In this document: positions 54,665-64,000 of the stretch, one piece after another
Numbering within the stretch: position 1 is the stretch's first letter
Layout: each line of letters opens with the position of its first letter
Assembly (NCBI GenBank): GCA_001898625.1
Contig: MKUP01000018.1
Span: 1-64,000, forward strand
Reading direction: 5' to 3'
Length of the DNA: 64,000 nt
Origin: Burkholderiales bacterium 67-32
GTDB lineage: Bacteria; Pseudomonadota; Gammaproteobacteria; Burkholderiales; Burkholderiaceae_B
Position numbers and translations under genes: made by a program
Notes under the pieces: generated by a model
Told to the model about the DNA's origin: nothing
Database searches by the model: none
Seen by the model: the letters and a program-made list of their open reading frames with translations, nothing else

Positions 54665-55423
54665 CTATTGCTTCGGCTGCGAGGTCGTCTCGTAGAACTC
54701 GGGAATGGGATGCGAGTAGCTGTCGATGTAACGCTTCCAGCTGGGAGACGCAGTCGCGCCCAGCATGGGCAGCGCCTGGCCGGCCTGGCGTCCTTCGGCC
54801 TGCATGCGCACCACCTCGCTCGTCACGTCGCCATTGGGCCGGCTCCTGCCCTGCGGCGCGGCGGATGCCGTCGTCACTGCGGGCTCCGTCCTGGGCGCGG
54901 CAACAACGGCGGGCGCAGCGGCCACCGGCGCGGGTTGAGCAGGAGTAGCCGCTTGCGGGGTGACCACGGTGGTCACGCGCTGTTCCGGCGATTGCACCAT
55001 CTGCTGGCGCGCCGCCGGCGCGCCTTGGGCCGCGGCAGCCGGCGCCTGGCCCGGCCCCGGCACCTGGCGTACGACCGAGGAAGCGGGGCGTGTCGCGGCC
55101 GGCGTCGATGCCGCCCTCTGCTGTTGGGCCGCGCGCAACTGCGCCTCGCGTTGAGCCTGTGCGGCTTGCTGTTGGGCCTGCTGCTGCGCCGCTTGCTGTT
55201 GCGCGGCCGCCGCGCGGCGGGCCTGCTCTTCCGCCTGGGCCTGGCGCGCGGCCTGTTCGATACGCGCCCGCTGCTCGGGTGTCTCTTGCAGCATGGAGCC
55301 TGTTACCGGAGCATTGTTCTGGGCCTGCGCCAGGGGCGCCGCCAGCAGCGCGGCCAGCACCAGATAACGGCTGGCGCGCCGGGAAGCGGACTGTCCGTGC
55401 GGGCAATGGCTGGTAGGTTTCAT
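54665..55423 (-). CDS. DUF3613 domain protein of the tad cluster
   Basis: A 252-residue exported protein with a signal peptide (1 to about 33, ending PLAQA). The middle (about 45-190) is low-complexity Ala/Gln/Pro, likely extended. The C-terminus carries the DUF3613 pattern GDVTSEVVRMQAEGRQAGQALPMLGATASPSWKRYIDSYSHPIPEFY. This domain is found in Tad loci of betaproteobacteria; function unknown. ATG at 55423 has AAGG upstream; ATGs at 55450 and 55453 give a longer start without a ribosome site. It sits 10 bases before tadG. Confidence 0.82.
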   Translation of the reverse strand: MKPTSHCPHGQSASRRASRYLVLAALLAAPLAQAQNNAPVTGSMLQETPEQRARIEQAARQAQAEEQARRAAAAQQQAAQQQAQQQAAQAQREAQLRAAQQQRAASTPAATRPASSVVRQVPGPGQAPAAAAQGAPAARQQMVQSPEQRVTTVVTPQAATPAQPAPVAAAPAVVAAPRTEPAVTTASAAPQGRSRPNGDVTSEVVRMQAEGRQAGQALPMLGATASPSWKRYIDSYSHPIPEFYETTSQPKQ

Positions 55424-55489
55424 GATCGCCTTGATTCCACTTGTATTCATCATCGTTGAAGAAGATCCGGTCGCATCGGTCTGCCGGCG

Positions 55490-56527
55490 TCAGGGGATGG
55501 CCGAGTTGAACCGATCCAGCATGGACTGCATGGGCGCACGCACCGGCTGCAGGACAGGCGCGGAGACCTGCCGTACCGCGGGTTCGCGCACGGTGTCCGT
55601 GGGTTCGCTCTCCTGCGCGGCGGTCCGGACCACCGCGGTCCTCGGCATCACCGTTGCCCGCTCCACCCCGGGGGCCATGGGCACACGGGACATCTCGGGC
55701 GCCAGGGACGAAACGGGGAACGGGCTGGCCGCCGGCGGCGGAACCGGAATCGCGGCCGGAGCGGGGTCCGCCTTCACGACAGCGACCGGACGGGACGCCT
55801 GGGGTGCCCGGCGCGCGATGTCATCGGCCAGCTTGCGTACCGCCACGCGCGCATCGGGCGACAGGCCGGCCTTGTCCATGACGGTACCGGCCCGCCCTGC
55901 ATCGCCCGACACCAGCATCAGCAGGGCCAGGTTGGCCAGGATCCTGGAGTTTTCCGGCGCCAGCTCGGCGGCCTGCGCCATGGGCAACCTGGCCGCGGCG
56001 GTTTCGCCATTGCGCAGCAGCGCATAGCCCAGGTCACTGACGATCAGCGCGTTGGTAGGGTCGAGGCGTGCCGCCTCGCGCAGCGAAACCACGGCGGCCG
56101 GGTAGTCGCCGCGCGCACCCGCCAGCAGCCCCAATCCCTGCGCGGCCGCCGCGCCGACTTCCGTTTTCAGCAAGCGGCGATAGACCACGGCGCTTTCCTC
56201 GGACTGCCCGGCTTCGCGCAGCGCATGGGCCCGCAGCAGTTCGACGTCGGGCGCCGCGCCATGGCGCTGCTCGAATGCATCGATGTGGGCCAGCGACGCG
56301 AAGTAGAGACCCTTGCCCTGCATCTCCCGGATCAACGACAGGTACATGCCGCGGCTGTCCGCCGTAGGCTCGTCGTTCGCGACCTGTTGGCGCATCATGG
56401 CTTCGTCGTTGAACTTGGGTGCCGAGACGCCATAGCCCGAGGGAGCGGTGGAACTGCACCCCGCCGCCAGCAGCGCGACCCCGAGCAACCCGGCCATGCG
56501 CGCCGGGAAATGAATCGACCCGGTCAT
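55490..56527 (-). CDS. tadD: TadD lipoprotein with TPR repeats
   Basis: A 345-residue lipoprotein (lipobox LAAGC, Cys24) with tetratricopeptide repeats from about 70 to 220 (for example LIVSDLGYALLRNGETAAARLPMAQAAELAPENSRILANLALLML). The tail after about 240 is Pro/Ala-rich and disordered. In Tad systems TadD is needed for assembly and outer-membrane placement of the secretin. Its start is one base after the tadC stop with a strong ribosome site (GGGAGG). Confidence 0.88.
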   Translation of the reverse strand: MTGSIHFPARMAGLLGVALLAAGCSSTAPSGYGVSAPKFNDEAMMRQQVANDEPTADSRGMYLSLIREMQGKGLYFASLAHIDAFEQRHGAAPDVELLRAHALREAGQSEESAVVYRRLLKTEVGAAAAQGLGLLAGARGDYPAAVVSLREAARLDPTNALIVSDLGYALLRNGETAAARLPMAQAAELAPENSRILANLALLMLVSGDAGRAGTVMDKAGLSPDARVAVRKLADDIARRAPQASRPVAVVKADPAPAAIPVPPPAASPFPVSSLAPEMSRVPMAPGVERATVMPRTAVVRTAAQESEPTDTVREPAVRQVSAPVLQPVRAPMQSMLDRFNSAIP

Positions 56528-56528
56528 C

Positions 56529-57497
56529 TCAGCCTCCCATTCTCGCCAGGCCGCGGAAAACGGCCAGGAAACCCGCCCCACCCGTGACGATGATGAGAGC
56601 GGGCAGCAGCGTCAGCACCATGACGCCGGTCATCTTGACCGTCAGCTTGCCGACACGCTCCTTCAAATCCATTCGCCGCTGCTCCCGAACGCGCTCGGAA
56701 AACTGCTTGAGAGGCTCCTGGACCGCGCCGCCATGCCGGTCGACCTGGACGATCAGGCGCGCCACGGCCGCCAGGTCCTCGTTGCCGAAGCCGGTGGCCA
56801 GCCTCTGCAGCGACTGTTCTCGCGACAACCCGCGGGCGTGCTGATTGACGGCGATCTCCAGTTCGACCGCCAATACCGGCAGCACGGAGCGGAACTCGGT
56901 CACGATCACATGCAGGCTCTGGTCGATCGACAGGCCCACACCTTGCAGCAGGCGCAGCAGGTCGATCAGCAGCGGCAGTTCTTCCTTGGCCCTGCGGGTG
57001 CGCGAAGCCGCCACCTGGCGCAGCGCCCACTTCGGCACCATGTAGCCGAGCGCGAACCCCAGGAACAGGGACAGCATCGTGCCAAGCGCACCGCCACCGC
57101 CGAACATCCAGGCCAGCATCGGTACCACGATGGCCAGAACGACCCGCGCGAAGATGAACAGGGAACGAGCGCGCGCCAGGTCGCTGAAACCGCAGCGGTC
57201 GATCAGTTGCCTATCCTCGGCCTCGAGCAGATAGTTTCCCAGCCTGCCTTGTTCCCATTTCTCGCCCAGTTGCGCCGCGCCGTCGAACATCGCGCTCACG
57301 CGGCCGCGCCGGACCGGCGACGCCACGCTGGCAAGGGCATCATCCAGCACGGGATTGGCCCGCGCGGTGATGGCGCTGTCCACCACCTGGCGGCTGCGAT
57401 TCTGCCGCGAGCCGCGGATCAGGATTGCCACCCCGACCAACAGCGCGGCGGTGGCGAACAGGACCAGAGAAGCGGCGGTCAACAATTGTGTGGACAT
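56529..57497 (-). CDS. tadC: TadC inner-membrane platform protein
   Basis: A 322-residue membrane protein of the type II secretion F (T2SSF) family. A first membrane segment at about 5-27 is followed by a cytoplasmic part, paired segments near 112-150 and a final one near 297-315. It forms, with TadB, the inner-membrane base through which the ATPase drives pilin assembly. Start MSTQLL at 57497, four bases after tadB ends; the T2SSF core RLLQGVGLSIDQSLHVIVTEFRSVLPVLAVELEI is seen near 180-213. Confidence 0.9.
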   Translation of the reverse strand: MSTQLLTAASLVLFATAALLVGVAILIRGSRQNRSRQVVDSAITARANPVLDDALASVASPVRRGRVSAMFDGAAQLGEKWEQGRLGNYLLEAEDRQLIDRCGFSDLARARSLFIFARVVLAIVVPMLAWMFGGGGALGTMLSLFLGFALGYMVPKWALRQVAASRTRRAKEELPLLIDLLRLLQGVGLSIDQSLHVIVTEFRSVLPVLAVELEIAVNQHARGLSREQSLQRLATGFGNEDLAAVARLIVQVDRHGGAVQEPLKQFSERVREQRRMDLKERVGKLTVKMTGVMVLTLLPALIIVTGGAGFLAVFRGLARMGG

Positions 57498-57501
57498 AGC
57501 G

Positions 57502-58439
57502 TCAAACCGATTTGGCCATGCGGTACAGCCAGAAAGAGCCGACCAGTTGCAGAGCGAAGGCGCCCATCAGCATCTTCTGGCCGACCGGGTCGGTCCACAT
57601 GCCCACGAACATGGCATTGTTGAAGATGACGATGAACCCCGCGACGAACACCGGCAGCAGCGCCAGGATCCATGCCGACAGCCGGACCTCGGCCGACAGC
57701 GCGTGCAGTTCCTCCCGCGCCTGCTGCAGGTCGCGCATAAAGGCCGCCATGCGTTCGAGCACTACATCGCTGCGACCGCCGAAACGCAGGGCGACGCCGA
57801 TCACGGCGGCGACCAGTTCCAGTTCATAGAAACGATAGAGCCGGGCGGCGTGCACCAGCGAGGCATCCAGTTCCATGCCCGCGCGGTTCAACTGGTTGGC
57901 TCGCTCCAGCACTTCGAACAACGGCGCATCGACCGAAGACACCGCGGTCTGGAATGCCGATCCCAGGCTGTTGCCGATGGTGATGAGCCGCACCAGCGCA
58001 TCGATGAAACCCGGCAGTTGCCGCACCATCCTCTGCCGGCGCTTGTCGGCCTGCCACCAGAGCTGGAACAGGACCGCCAGCACCACCAGGACGAACGTCA
58101 CCACGGCGGCCAGCCCGCCGCTGAACAGCAGGGCCACGATGGGCAGCGCCACCAGCGCCACCAGCCAGGGGCCGTAGAAGGCGGGACCGGGCTCGATGCC
58201 TGCGCGCAGCAGCATGTTATGGAATCGCCCGCGCACGCCCCGCGGACGCACCGGCGGGTAGAGCAACTGCGCCGTGGCCACCACGGCGCGGGTGGGATCG
58301 AACGAGCGGTTGAGCTGTTCCTCGACAAAGGCGCTGGTCGCCTGCCGACGCCCGCGTTCGCTCGCGTTCTGCCACAGCCACAATCCCGCCGCCACCAGCA
58401 GCAGCGCGATACACAACACCGACAGGAGCAGCGCCGACA

Positions 58440-58443
<4 letters not shown>
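57502..58443 (-). CDS. tadB: TadB inner-membrane platform protein
   Basis: A 313-residue T2SSF-family membrane protein paired with TadC. It has membrane segments at about 4-22, a pair near 92-135 (GPWLVALVALPIVALLFSGGLAAVVTFVLVVLAVLF) and one near 260-280. The T2SSF core LPGFIDALVRLITIGNSLGSAFQTAV is at about 145-170. The ATG at 58443 overlaps the tadA stop (ATGA), so the two are translated together. Confidence 0.9.
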
Positions 58444-59789
<1,346 letters not shown>

Positions 59790-59838
59790 GATGAGACTCT
59801 CCGCTGCATGTTTGCCCGCTTCAAACCGGAATTTTTCT

Positions 59839-61122
59839 TCATCGCGTCACCAGGTGCTTGTGCAGATTCGGCAGCCACCGCGACAGCCATTTCGCGCCCG
59901 GCGGCAAGGCCTGGTCATACGCGCCCAGCGAATCCACCAACCCGTGCACGGCCCGCACATAGGGGTCGCGATCCGCCACCTCGTGCAGCAGCCTGCCCTG
60001 GTTGGTGCTGTTCATCAGCGCCAGCGCGCGATCGGGCAGCGTGCCCAGCAACTGCACGTCGAACCGCTGCGCGATCTGCTCGGCGGTCATGCCGTAGCGT
60101 TCGTCATAGCGGTTCACCACCAGCCTCATCCTGGCGCGATCCACGTCGCGGCCGTCCAGGTCGCGCAGGACGTCCGCCAGCGAGACCAGGGCCCCCACCG
60201 ACTGATCCGTGACGATCCACGCCTGGTCGGCGGCCCGCACCATGCCGGCCACGAAATCCGGATTGGAGAATCCGCCCACGTCGGCCACCAGCAGGCCGAA
60301 ATGCTGGCGCAAGCGGTCCAGCAGCCCCAGCGAATCCGCATGCGATACCGTGCGCATCTCGGCCAGGTCGCGCGGCAGCGAGATCACCGCCACGCCGCTG
60401 GCGCTGCGCGTAAGCGCGGTATTGACCAGGGTCTCGTCGAAGCGGCGCAGGTTGCGTACCGCCTCGGCGAAATGGAAGCTGCCGGACACGTTCAGATAAA
60501 GCTGGCCATCGGCCACGGGCAGGCCCAGGTCCAGCAGCGCCGCGGGGCCTCGCAGGCTGCTGGCCGGCCGCCCTTCCGCGGCCTGTCCGCCCTCGCCCTG
60601 CACTTGCGCCATGGTGGTCAGATGCGCCGCCAGCGTGGTCGTGCCCAGCCCGGCGCGCACGCCCAGCAGCACCACCATCTGGCCGCGTCCCGGCACGCCG
60701 CTCGTGGCATGGGACTGCAACACGCGCCGCACGACGTCGCGCACCTCGGACTCGTCGGCCGGATCGATGAAATCCCGCACACCGGCCCGCAGAGCAGCCA
60801 CGGCGCCCTGCGGCCGCATCATGCTGCCCACCGCCACGACCGGCAGCGCGGGCGCGACGCGCGCCAGCGTCCTCGCCAGGTCGCTGGCGTGCAGCAGCCT
60901 TCCAGGCTCGCTGTCGTCCGCGCCGAAATCCAGCAACACCATCTGCGGCCCGAGTTCGGCCAAACGCGCCGACAACCGGTCGGGAACCACGTCTTCCTGA
61001 ACAACCACGCCATCATGCCTCAGCACCGCGGCCAGGCGCTGCGCCGATGAGCTGTCGCCGGTGAAGAACAGGAAACGGCGAGTATCCAACAAACTCGCCA
61101 ACTCCTTGCTCGGGGCGTTCAT
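59839..61122 (-). CDS. tadZ: TadZ/CpaE localisation ATPase with degenerate Walker A
   Basis: A 427-residue protein: an N-terminal receiver-like domain (about 14-120, with DFGADD and SMMRPQGAVAALRAGVRDFIDP) and a C-terminal MinD/ParA-type ATPase domain that places the pilus machine at the right pole or site. The Walker A region reads GVRAGLGTTT (154-163), with Arg and no lysines where deviant Walker A motifs have KGGxGKT, so ATP hydrolysis may be lost. The rest keeps the MinD pattern (VVADVGGFSNPDF, FVAGMVRAADQAWIVTD). Lies between tadA and rcpA. Confidence 0.88.
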   Translation of the reverse strand: MNAPSKELASLLDTRRFLFFTGDSSSAQRLAAVLRHDGVVVQEDVVPDRLSARLAELGPQMVLLDFGADDSEPGRLLHASDLARTLARVAPALPVVAVGSMMRPQGAVAALRAGVRDFIDPADESEVRDVVRRVLQSHATSGVPGRGQMVVLLGVRAGLGTTTLAAHLTTMAQVQGEGGQAAEGRPASSLRGPAALLDLGLPVADGQLYLNVSGSFHFAEAVRNLRRFDETLVNTALTRSASGVAVISLPRDLAEMRTVSHADSLGLLDRLRQHFGLLVADVGGFSNPDFVAGMVRAADQAWIVTDQSVGALVSLADVLRDLDGRDVDRARMRLVVNRYDERYGMTAEQIAQRFDVQLLGTLPDRALALMNSTNQGRLLHEVADRDPYVRAVHGLVDSLGAYDQALPPGAKWLSRWLPNLHKHLVTR

Positions 61123-61155
61123 ATACGACTCCTACAGATACCCGGTAACAACCGA

Positions 61156-62475
61156 CTACTTCGAGAAACCAGGCAACTCATCATTGCTCGCGACACCCAG
61201 CAGGAAATGACCCCAGGCATTGGTCGCGGAGTCACGCTTCTCGTTGGCGCCCGGCATGGGCGGCTTGACGCCCTTGGCCAGGGGCTTGACCAAATGCGGC
61301 GTCACGACGATCAGCAGTTCTTTTTCCTTCTGGGAATACTTCATGTTCCGGAAGAAGGTACCGATGATGGGCAGGTCGCCCAGGAATGGCAGCTTGTCCA
61401 GATTCGAGGTGGTGGAACGCGACACCAGTCCGCCGATCACGAAGCTTTCGCCGTCGCCGAGTTCGACCGTGGTGTCGGCCCGACGGGTGATGATGGCGGG
61501 AATCTGGATGTTGTTGAGGGTGATGCCGTTGGTCCAGTCCAGGTCGCTCGCCTCGGGTGCGACCTTGAGCGCGATCCGGTCCTTGGCCAGCACCGTGGGC
61601 GTCAGCGTCAGCCCGATGCCGAACGGCTTGTACATGACTGTGGTCGTCCCCAGCCCGCCGGCCTGCGGCACTGGCAGCTCGCCGCCGGCCAGGAACTTGG
61701 CGCTCTGGCCAGACAAGGCAACCAGCGTCGGCTCGGCCAGCACGCGCGCCAGGCCGTTGGTTTCGAGCAGACGCAGGTTCGTGTCGAGCAGGAAATTGCC
61801 GCGGCTCAACCCCAGAGTCAGATCAAAAGCCTTGCCGGTAGGCGCCAGGTCGCTGGCCAGACCGAAGCTGAAGCTGCCACGTCGATTGGAGGCAGAAAAA
61901 TTGAAGCCGGCTTCCTTCATCACCTGCTTGCTGAACTCCACGACCTTGACTTCCACCTGGACCACGCCGCCGGTCTCGATGGTGGAAGCATCAAATACGT
62001 TTTCGCCCCCCACAGCGTCGCTGGCCGCGGCCGCGGCACGATGATGCGACAGCATCGACGGTGACTGTCCGCTCAACACAGCCGCTTCCCCGTAGACCTG
62101 GGCCTTGGCACCGTCCCCCTCGCCCAGCAGCGTGGCCAGGTCGCCCGTCACGCGGACCAGATAGGCCTGGGGCGCCGCGGCGCCCCGCTGCCAAACCGAC
62201 ACCATGGTGGTGCCAGGCTTCTTGCCCACCACCAGCACCCCACCCTTGCGGCCGCCGCTGCCCTTCTGGATCACGACGTCGGCCACTTCGGGATCGACCA
62301 CCGATACGCGCTCCAGGTTGCCAGGAATGCTGAGTTGGTATTGATCGCGCACCGCCACCGATATCTGGCGCGGACCGCCCTCGTCGGCCGCGCCGGCCGG
62401 CACGGCGAAGGACAGCGACAAAGCCATGGCCAGGGGCGCCAGGCGCCGCACGAAAGCCTGATTGCTGATTTTCAT
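61156..62475 (-). CDS. rcpA: RcpA/CpaC outer-membrane secretin
   Basis: A 439-residue secretin of the Tad system, forming the outer-membrane pore for the pilus. Signal peptide at 1 to about 29; N-terminal secretin N-domain (about 36-115, ISVAVRDQYQLSIPGNLERVSVVDPEVADVV); secretin core from about 175 with VEVKVVEFSKQVMKEAGFNF, ARVLAEPTLVALSGQSAKFLAGGELPVPQ and the terminal EKELLIVVTPHLVKPL. The spacing to tadZ is 33 bases and to rcpC 14. Confidence 0.93.
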   Translation of the reverse strand: MKISNQAFVRRLAPLAMALSLSFAVPAGAADEGGPRQISVAVRDQYQLSIPGNLERVSVVDPEVADVVIQKGSGGRKGGVLVVGKKPGTTMVSVWQRGAAAPQAYLVRVTGDLATLLGEGDGAKAQVYGEAAVLSGQSPSMLSHHRAAAAASDAVGGENVFDASTIETGGVVQVEVKVVEFSKQVMKEAGFNFSASNRRGSFSFGLASDLAPTGKAFDLTLGLSRGNFLLDTNLRLLETNGLARVLAEPTLVALSGQSAKFLAGGELPVPQAGGLGTTTVMYKPFGIGLTLTPTVLAKDRIALKVAPEASDLDWTNGITLNNIQIPAIITRRADTTVELGDGESFVIGGLVSRSTTSNLDKLPFLGDLPIIGTFFRNMKYSQKEKELLIVVTPHLVKPLAKGVKPPMPGANEKRDSATNAWGHFLLGVASNDELPGFSK

Positions 62476-62489
62476 TGAGGTTCTACCCG

Positions 62490-63452
62490 TTAAAACCCGA
62501 CGACTTCACGCTTGGTGCCGCGCACCACTTCCACCGTATTGCTCTCGACCTTGGGCGCGGGGGCAGGTTGCCGCGGGCGGACCTGCACCACCGGTGCCGG
62601 CCGCTTCACCGCGCCACCCGACAGGCCGGTCAGCTCCAAGCCGGCATAGGCCTGGTTGTCGGCCAGTTCGAGCGCCTCGCGCTGCTCCTTCGTCAGGCCG
62701 TTCTTGCCCGCCAGCACCGGAGGCGGCTCGGGGAACAGGCTCGCGTCGGGCGCGGTGGCGTCGGTGGGATTGCGCAGCACGAGCTGCAGCTTGCCGTTCT
62801 GCGTGGCCAGCAACAGACGGTTCACGTCGGCGGTGGGTACCGCCAGCACCGCGGTGCGGGCCGGCGGCGGCGGGTTGTTCGCCCGCACCACCGTCGCGCC
62901 GTCGTCCGACGGCGCATCGCCCGCGGCCGACGCACTGCCATAGGTCAGCACCCGCAGGCGCGACAGCAGCAGCCGGGCTTGCGTCCGGGTCACGTCCTGC
63001 CCCTGCCGAAGCGTGAAGAACACGTCCACGAAATCCCCCGGCGAGACACGGTTGCCTGTGCCGACGACCTCGTCGACCGGCACCGCCACCGCCCGTTCGC
63101 CGTCGTTCAGCAACAGCGTCAGGCCCTTGACCAGGACGCTGTCGGTCACGGGCATGCCGGGACCGATATCGAACTTGGGGATCTTGCCCGACAGGTCGCT
63201 GGTCGCCCGATAGGCGCCCGCCGGATCGATGGGCAGTTCCACGACCTTGAGCGCACCCGTGTCGATGGGTACCCCGCCAGGTAGCAGTTTGTCCGCCACG
63301 ACTACCGGGATCCGCTTCTCGGACAGCGGCGTGGGAGCAACCGCCGGCTTGGCAACCGGCGCCGGCTTGGTCGCCAGCACGAATGCGTAGCCCCCCAGCA
63401 GCACCGCCAGCAACACCAGCATGGCCGCGACGATCTTGGTTACGTTGTTCAT
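62490..63452 (-). CDS. rcpC: RcpC/CpaB pilus assembly protein
   Basis: A 320-residue CpaB-family protein with one N-terminal membrane segment (about 5-27) and a periplasmic SAF domain (about 45-110) that may bind peptidoglycan. Family marks are VVVADKLLPGGVPIDTGALKVVELP and GDGERAVAVPVDEVVGTGNRVSPGDFVDVFFT. It is linked to the secretin RcpA, which follows 14 bases later. Start MNNVTKIVAAMLV fits the membrane segment. Confidence 0.9.
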   Translation of the reverse strand: MNNVTKIVAAMLVLLAVLLGGYAFVLATKPAPVAKPAVAPTPLSEKRIPVVVADKLLPGGVPIDTGALKVVELPIDPAGAYRATSDLSGKIPKFDIGPGMPVTDSVLVKGLTLLLNDGERAVAVPVDEVVGTGNRVSPGDFVDVFFTLRQGQDVTRTQARLLLSRLRVLTYGSASAAGDAPSDDGATVVRANNPPPPARTAVLAVPTADVNRLLLATQNGKLQLVLRNPTDATAPDASLFPEPPPVLAGKNGLTKEQREALELADNQAYAGLELTGLSGGAVKRPAPVVQVRPRQPAPAPKVESNTVEVVRGTKREVVGF

Positions 63453-63500
63453 CTGCTTGTCGCCTCGATACTCGAAAAAATCTTCACGCGCCGACCCCTG

Positions 63501-64000
63501 TCACGAGCCCGACGTACTCCTTCCCAGTTGCACGGTCGACACGGCCGACAAGTCCTGCGGAATCCAGGCCGTGTTTTCGCCAAACAGGGACTGCAGCCAA
63601 TTGCCCAGCGGCAGCAGCTCCGGTATCAGCGGATACTTGCGGTAGTCGATATAGGTCACGACCAGCGAGGCGCAGCGCAGGCCCGCGGCATAGGTGCACG
63701 CCTGGGACGCCCTGAGCTCGCAGGACACGGGTGCCTGGCCCATCGTTGCGCGGCGCCGGGTCAGCCAGTCGACCGACTGCGCCACGGCCCCGCACGCCTC
63801 GGCCTGCAGCGATGCCCCTTCAGGCAATCCCGCCAGTCGCGACTGCAGCGCCACGCGCGCACCTTCTTCGGCCGCGCGCGACAGCGACTGCTGGGCGACG
63901 AAGATGCAGCCATAGCTGATGATGCCGAACAGGATGACCAGGAACAGCACGCAGACCAGCGAGAACTCCAGCGCGGCGACACCGCGCTGCGCACGGCCCG
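63501..64000 (-). CDS. tadE: TadE-like minor pilin, N-terminus cut by window edge
   Basis: The last 166 codons of a TadE-family pseudopilin; the start lies past the right edge. The visible N-terminal part carries the TadE motif RGVAALEFSLV followed by a membrane segment (VLFLVILFGIISYGCIFV). After it come an AAEEGARVALQSRL helix and an exported domain with four cysteines (about residues 68-112 of the visible part). TadE-like pseudopilins are processed like Flp pilin and help start pilus assembly. Followed by rcpC 48 bases later. Confidence 0.87.
   Translation of the reverse strand, partial: GRAQRGVAALEFSLVCVLFLVILFGIISYGCIFVAQQSLSRAAEEGARVALQSRLAGLPEGASLQAEACGAVAQSVDWLTRRRATMGQAPVSCELRASQACTYAAGLRCASLVVTYIDYRKYPLIPELLPLGNWLQSLFGENTAWIPQDLSAVSTVQLGRSTSGS

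Overview
The window is about 64 kb of GC-rich, densely coded bacterial DNA. The codon use, two Bug/TctC-type solute receptors, many LysR regulators each facing a catabolic or transport gene, and a BrkB/YihY protein all suggest a betaproteobacterium of the Alcaligenaceae (Bordetella/Achromobacter type). This is inferred from gene content; no rRNA or core phylogenetic marker is present. The window looks like an accessory metabolic region, ending in a Tad pilus locus that runs off the right edge. I saw no insertion sequence, phage, integrase or CRISPR array.

Left part (1-13,442). It starts with the first 30 codons of a periplasmic binding protein, a LysE-type exporter, and a LysR regulator facing a thioredoxin-reductase-like flavoprotein and a DUF1684 protein. 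A leftward four-gene set follows: nitrilase, MHS-family transporter, aldoxime dehydratase and a GST-like protein, with a divergent LysR gene. Together these could take up an aldoxime or nitrile and convert aldoxime to nitrile to carboxylic acid. Then come a VOC protein, a GFA-family zinc protein, an ECF sigma / anti-sigma pair facing a fasciclin-domain protein (SigK-RskA-like module), tRNA-Ser(UGA) and a second GFA protein.

Centre (13,462-33,229). A four-gene peptide-type ABC transporter has a lipoprotein receptor with an extra C-terminal membrane anchor and a fused double ATPase. It is followed by a Bug receptor, an OmpW-like porin, BrkB/YihY and two small unknown genes. Next is a leftward operon for CoA-thioester aromatic degradation: a fused flavin monooxygenase/old-yellow-enzyme protein of the 2-aminobenzoyl-CoA (or salicylyl-CoA) type, SDR, MarR regulator, crotonase, acyl-CoA dehydrogenase and RidA. 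A UvrD-like helicase and a DUF72 protein diverge from a good LexA box.

Right-centre (33,217-50,997). An IclR regulator with a palindromic operator faces a seven-gene operon: Rieske oxygenase, Bug receptor, HpcH-type aldolase, a TPP-dependent E1 alpha/beta pair without E2 or E3, a quinone-oxidoreductase-like MDR and a SnoaL-like protein. This resembles a catabolic route I cannot name. Two multihaem cytochromes c, a BrnT/BrnA toxin-antitoxin pair with an apparently leaderless toxin mRNA, and tRNA-Arg(ACG) with a clear promoter and terminator follow. Then come LysR/esterase/aromatic-acid-transporter and LysR/MFS-exporter units and a DUF2968 protein.

Right end (51,107-64,000). A leftward tad (Flp pilus) cluster runs in the order tadE (cut by the edge), rcpC/cpaB, rcpA, tadZ, tadA, tadB, tadC, tadD, a DUF3613 protein, a large TadG-like protein and a sigma-54-dependent activator. 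The Flp pilin and prepilin peptidase genes are not in the window and probably lie beyond its right end.
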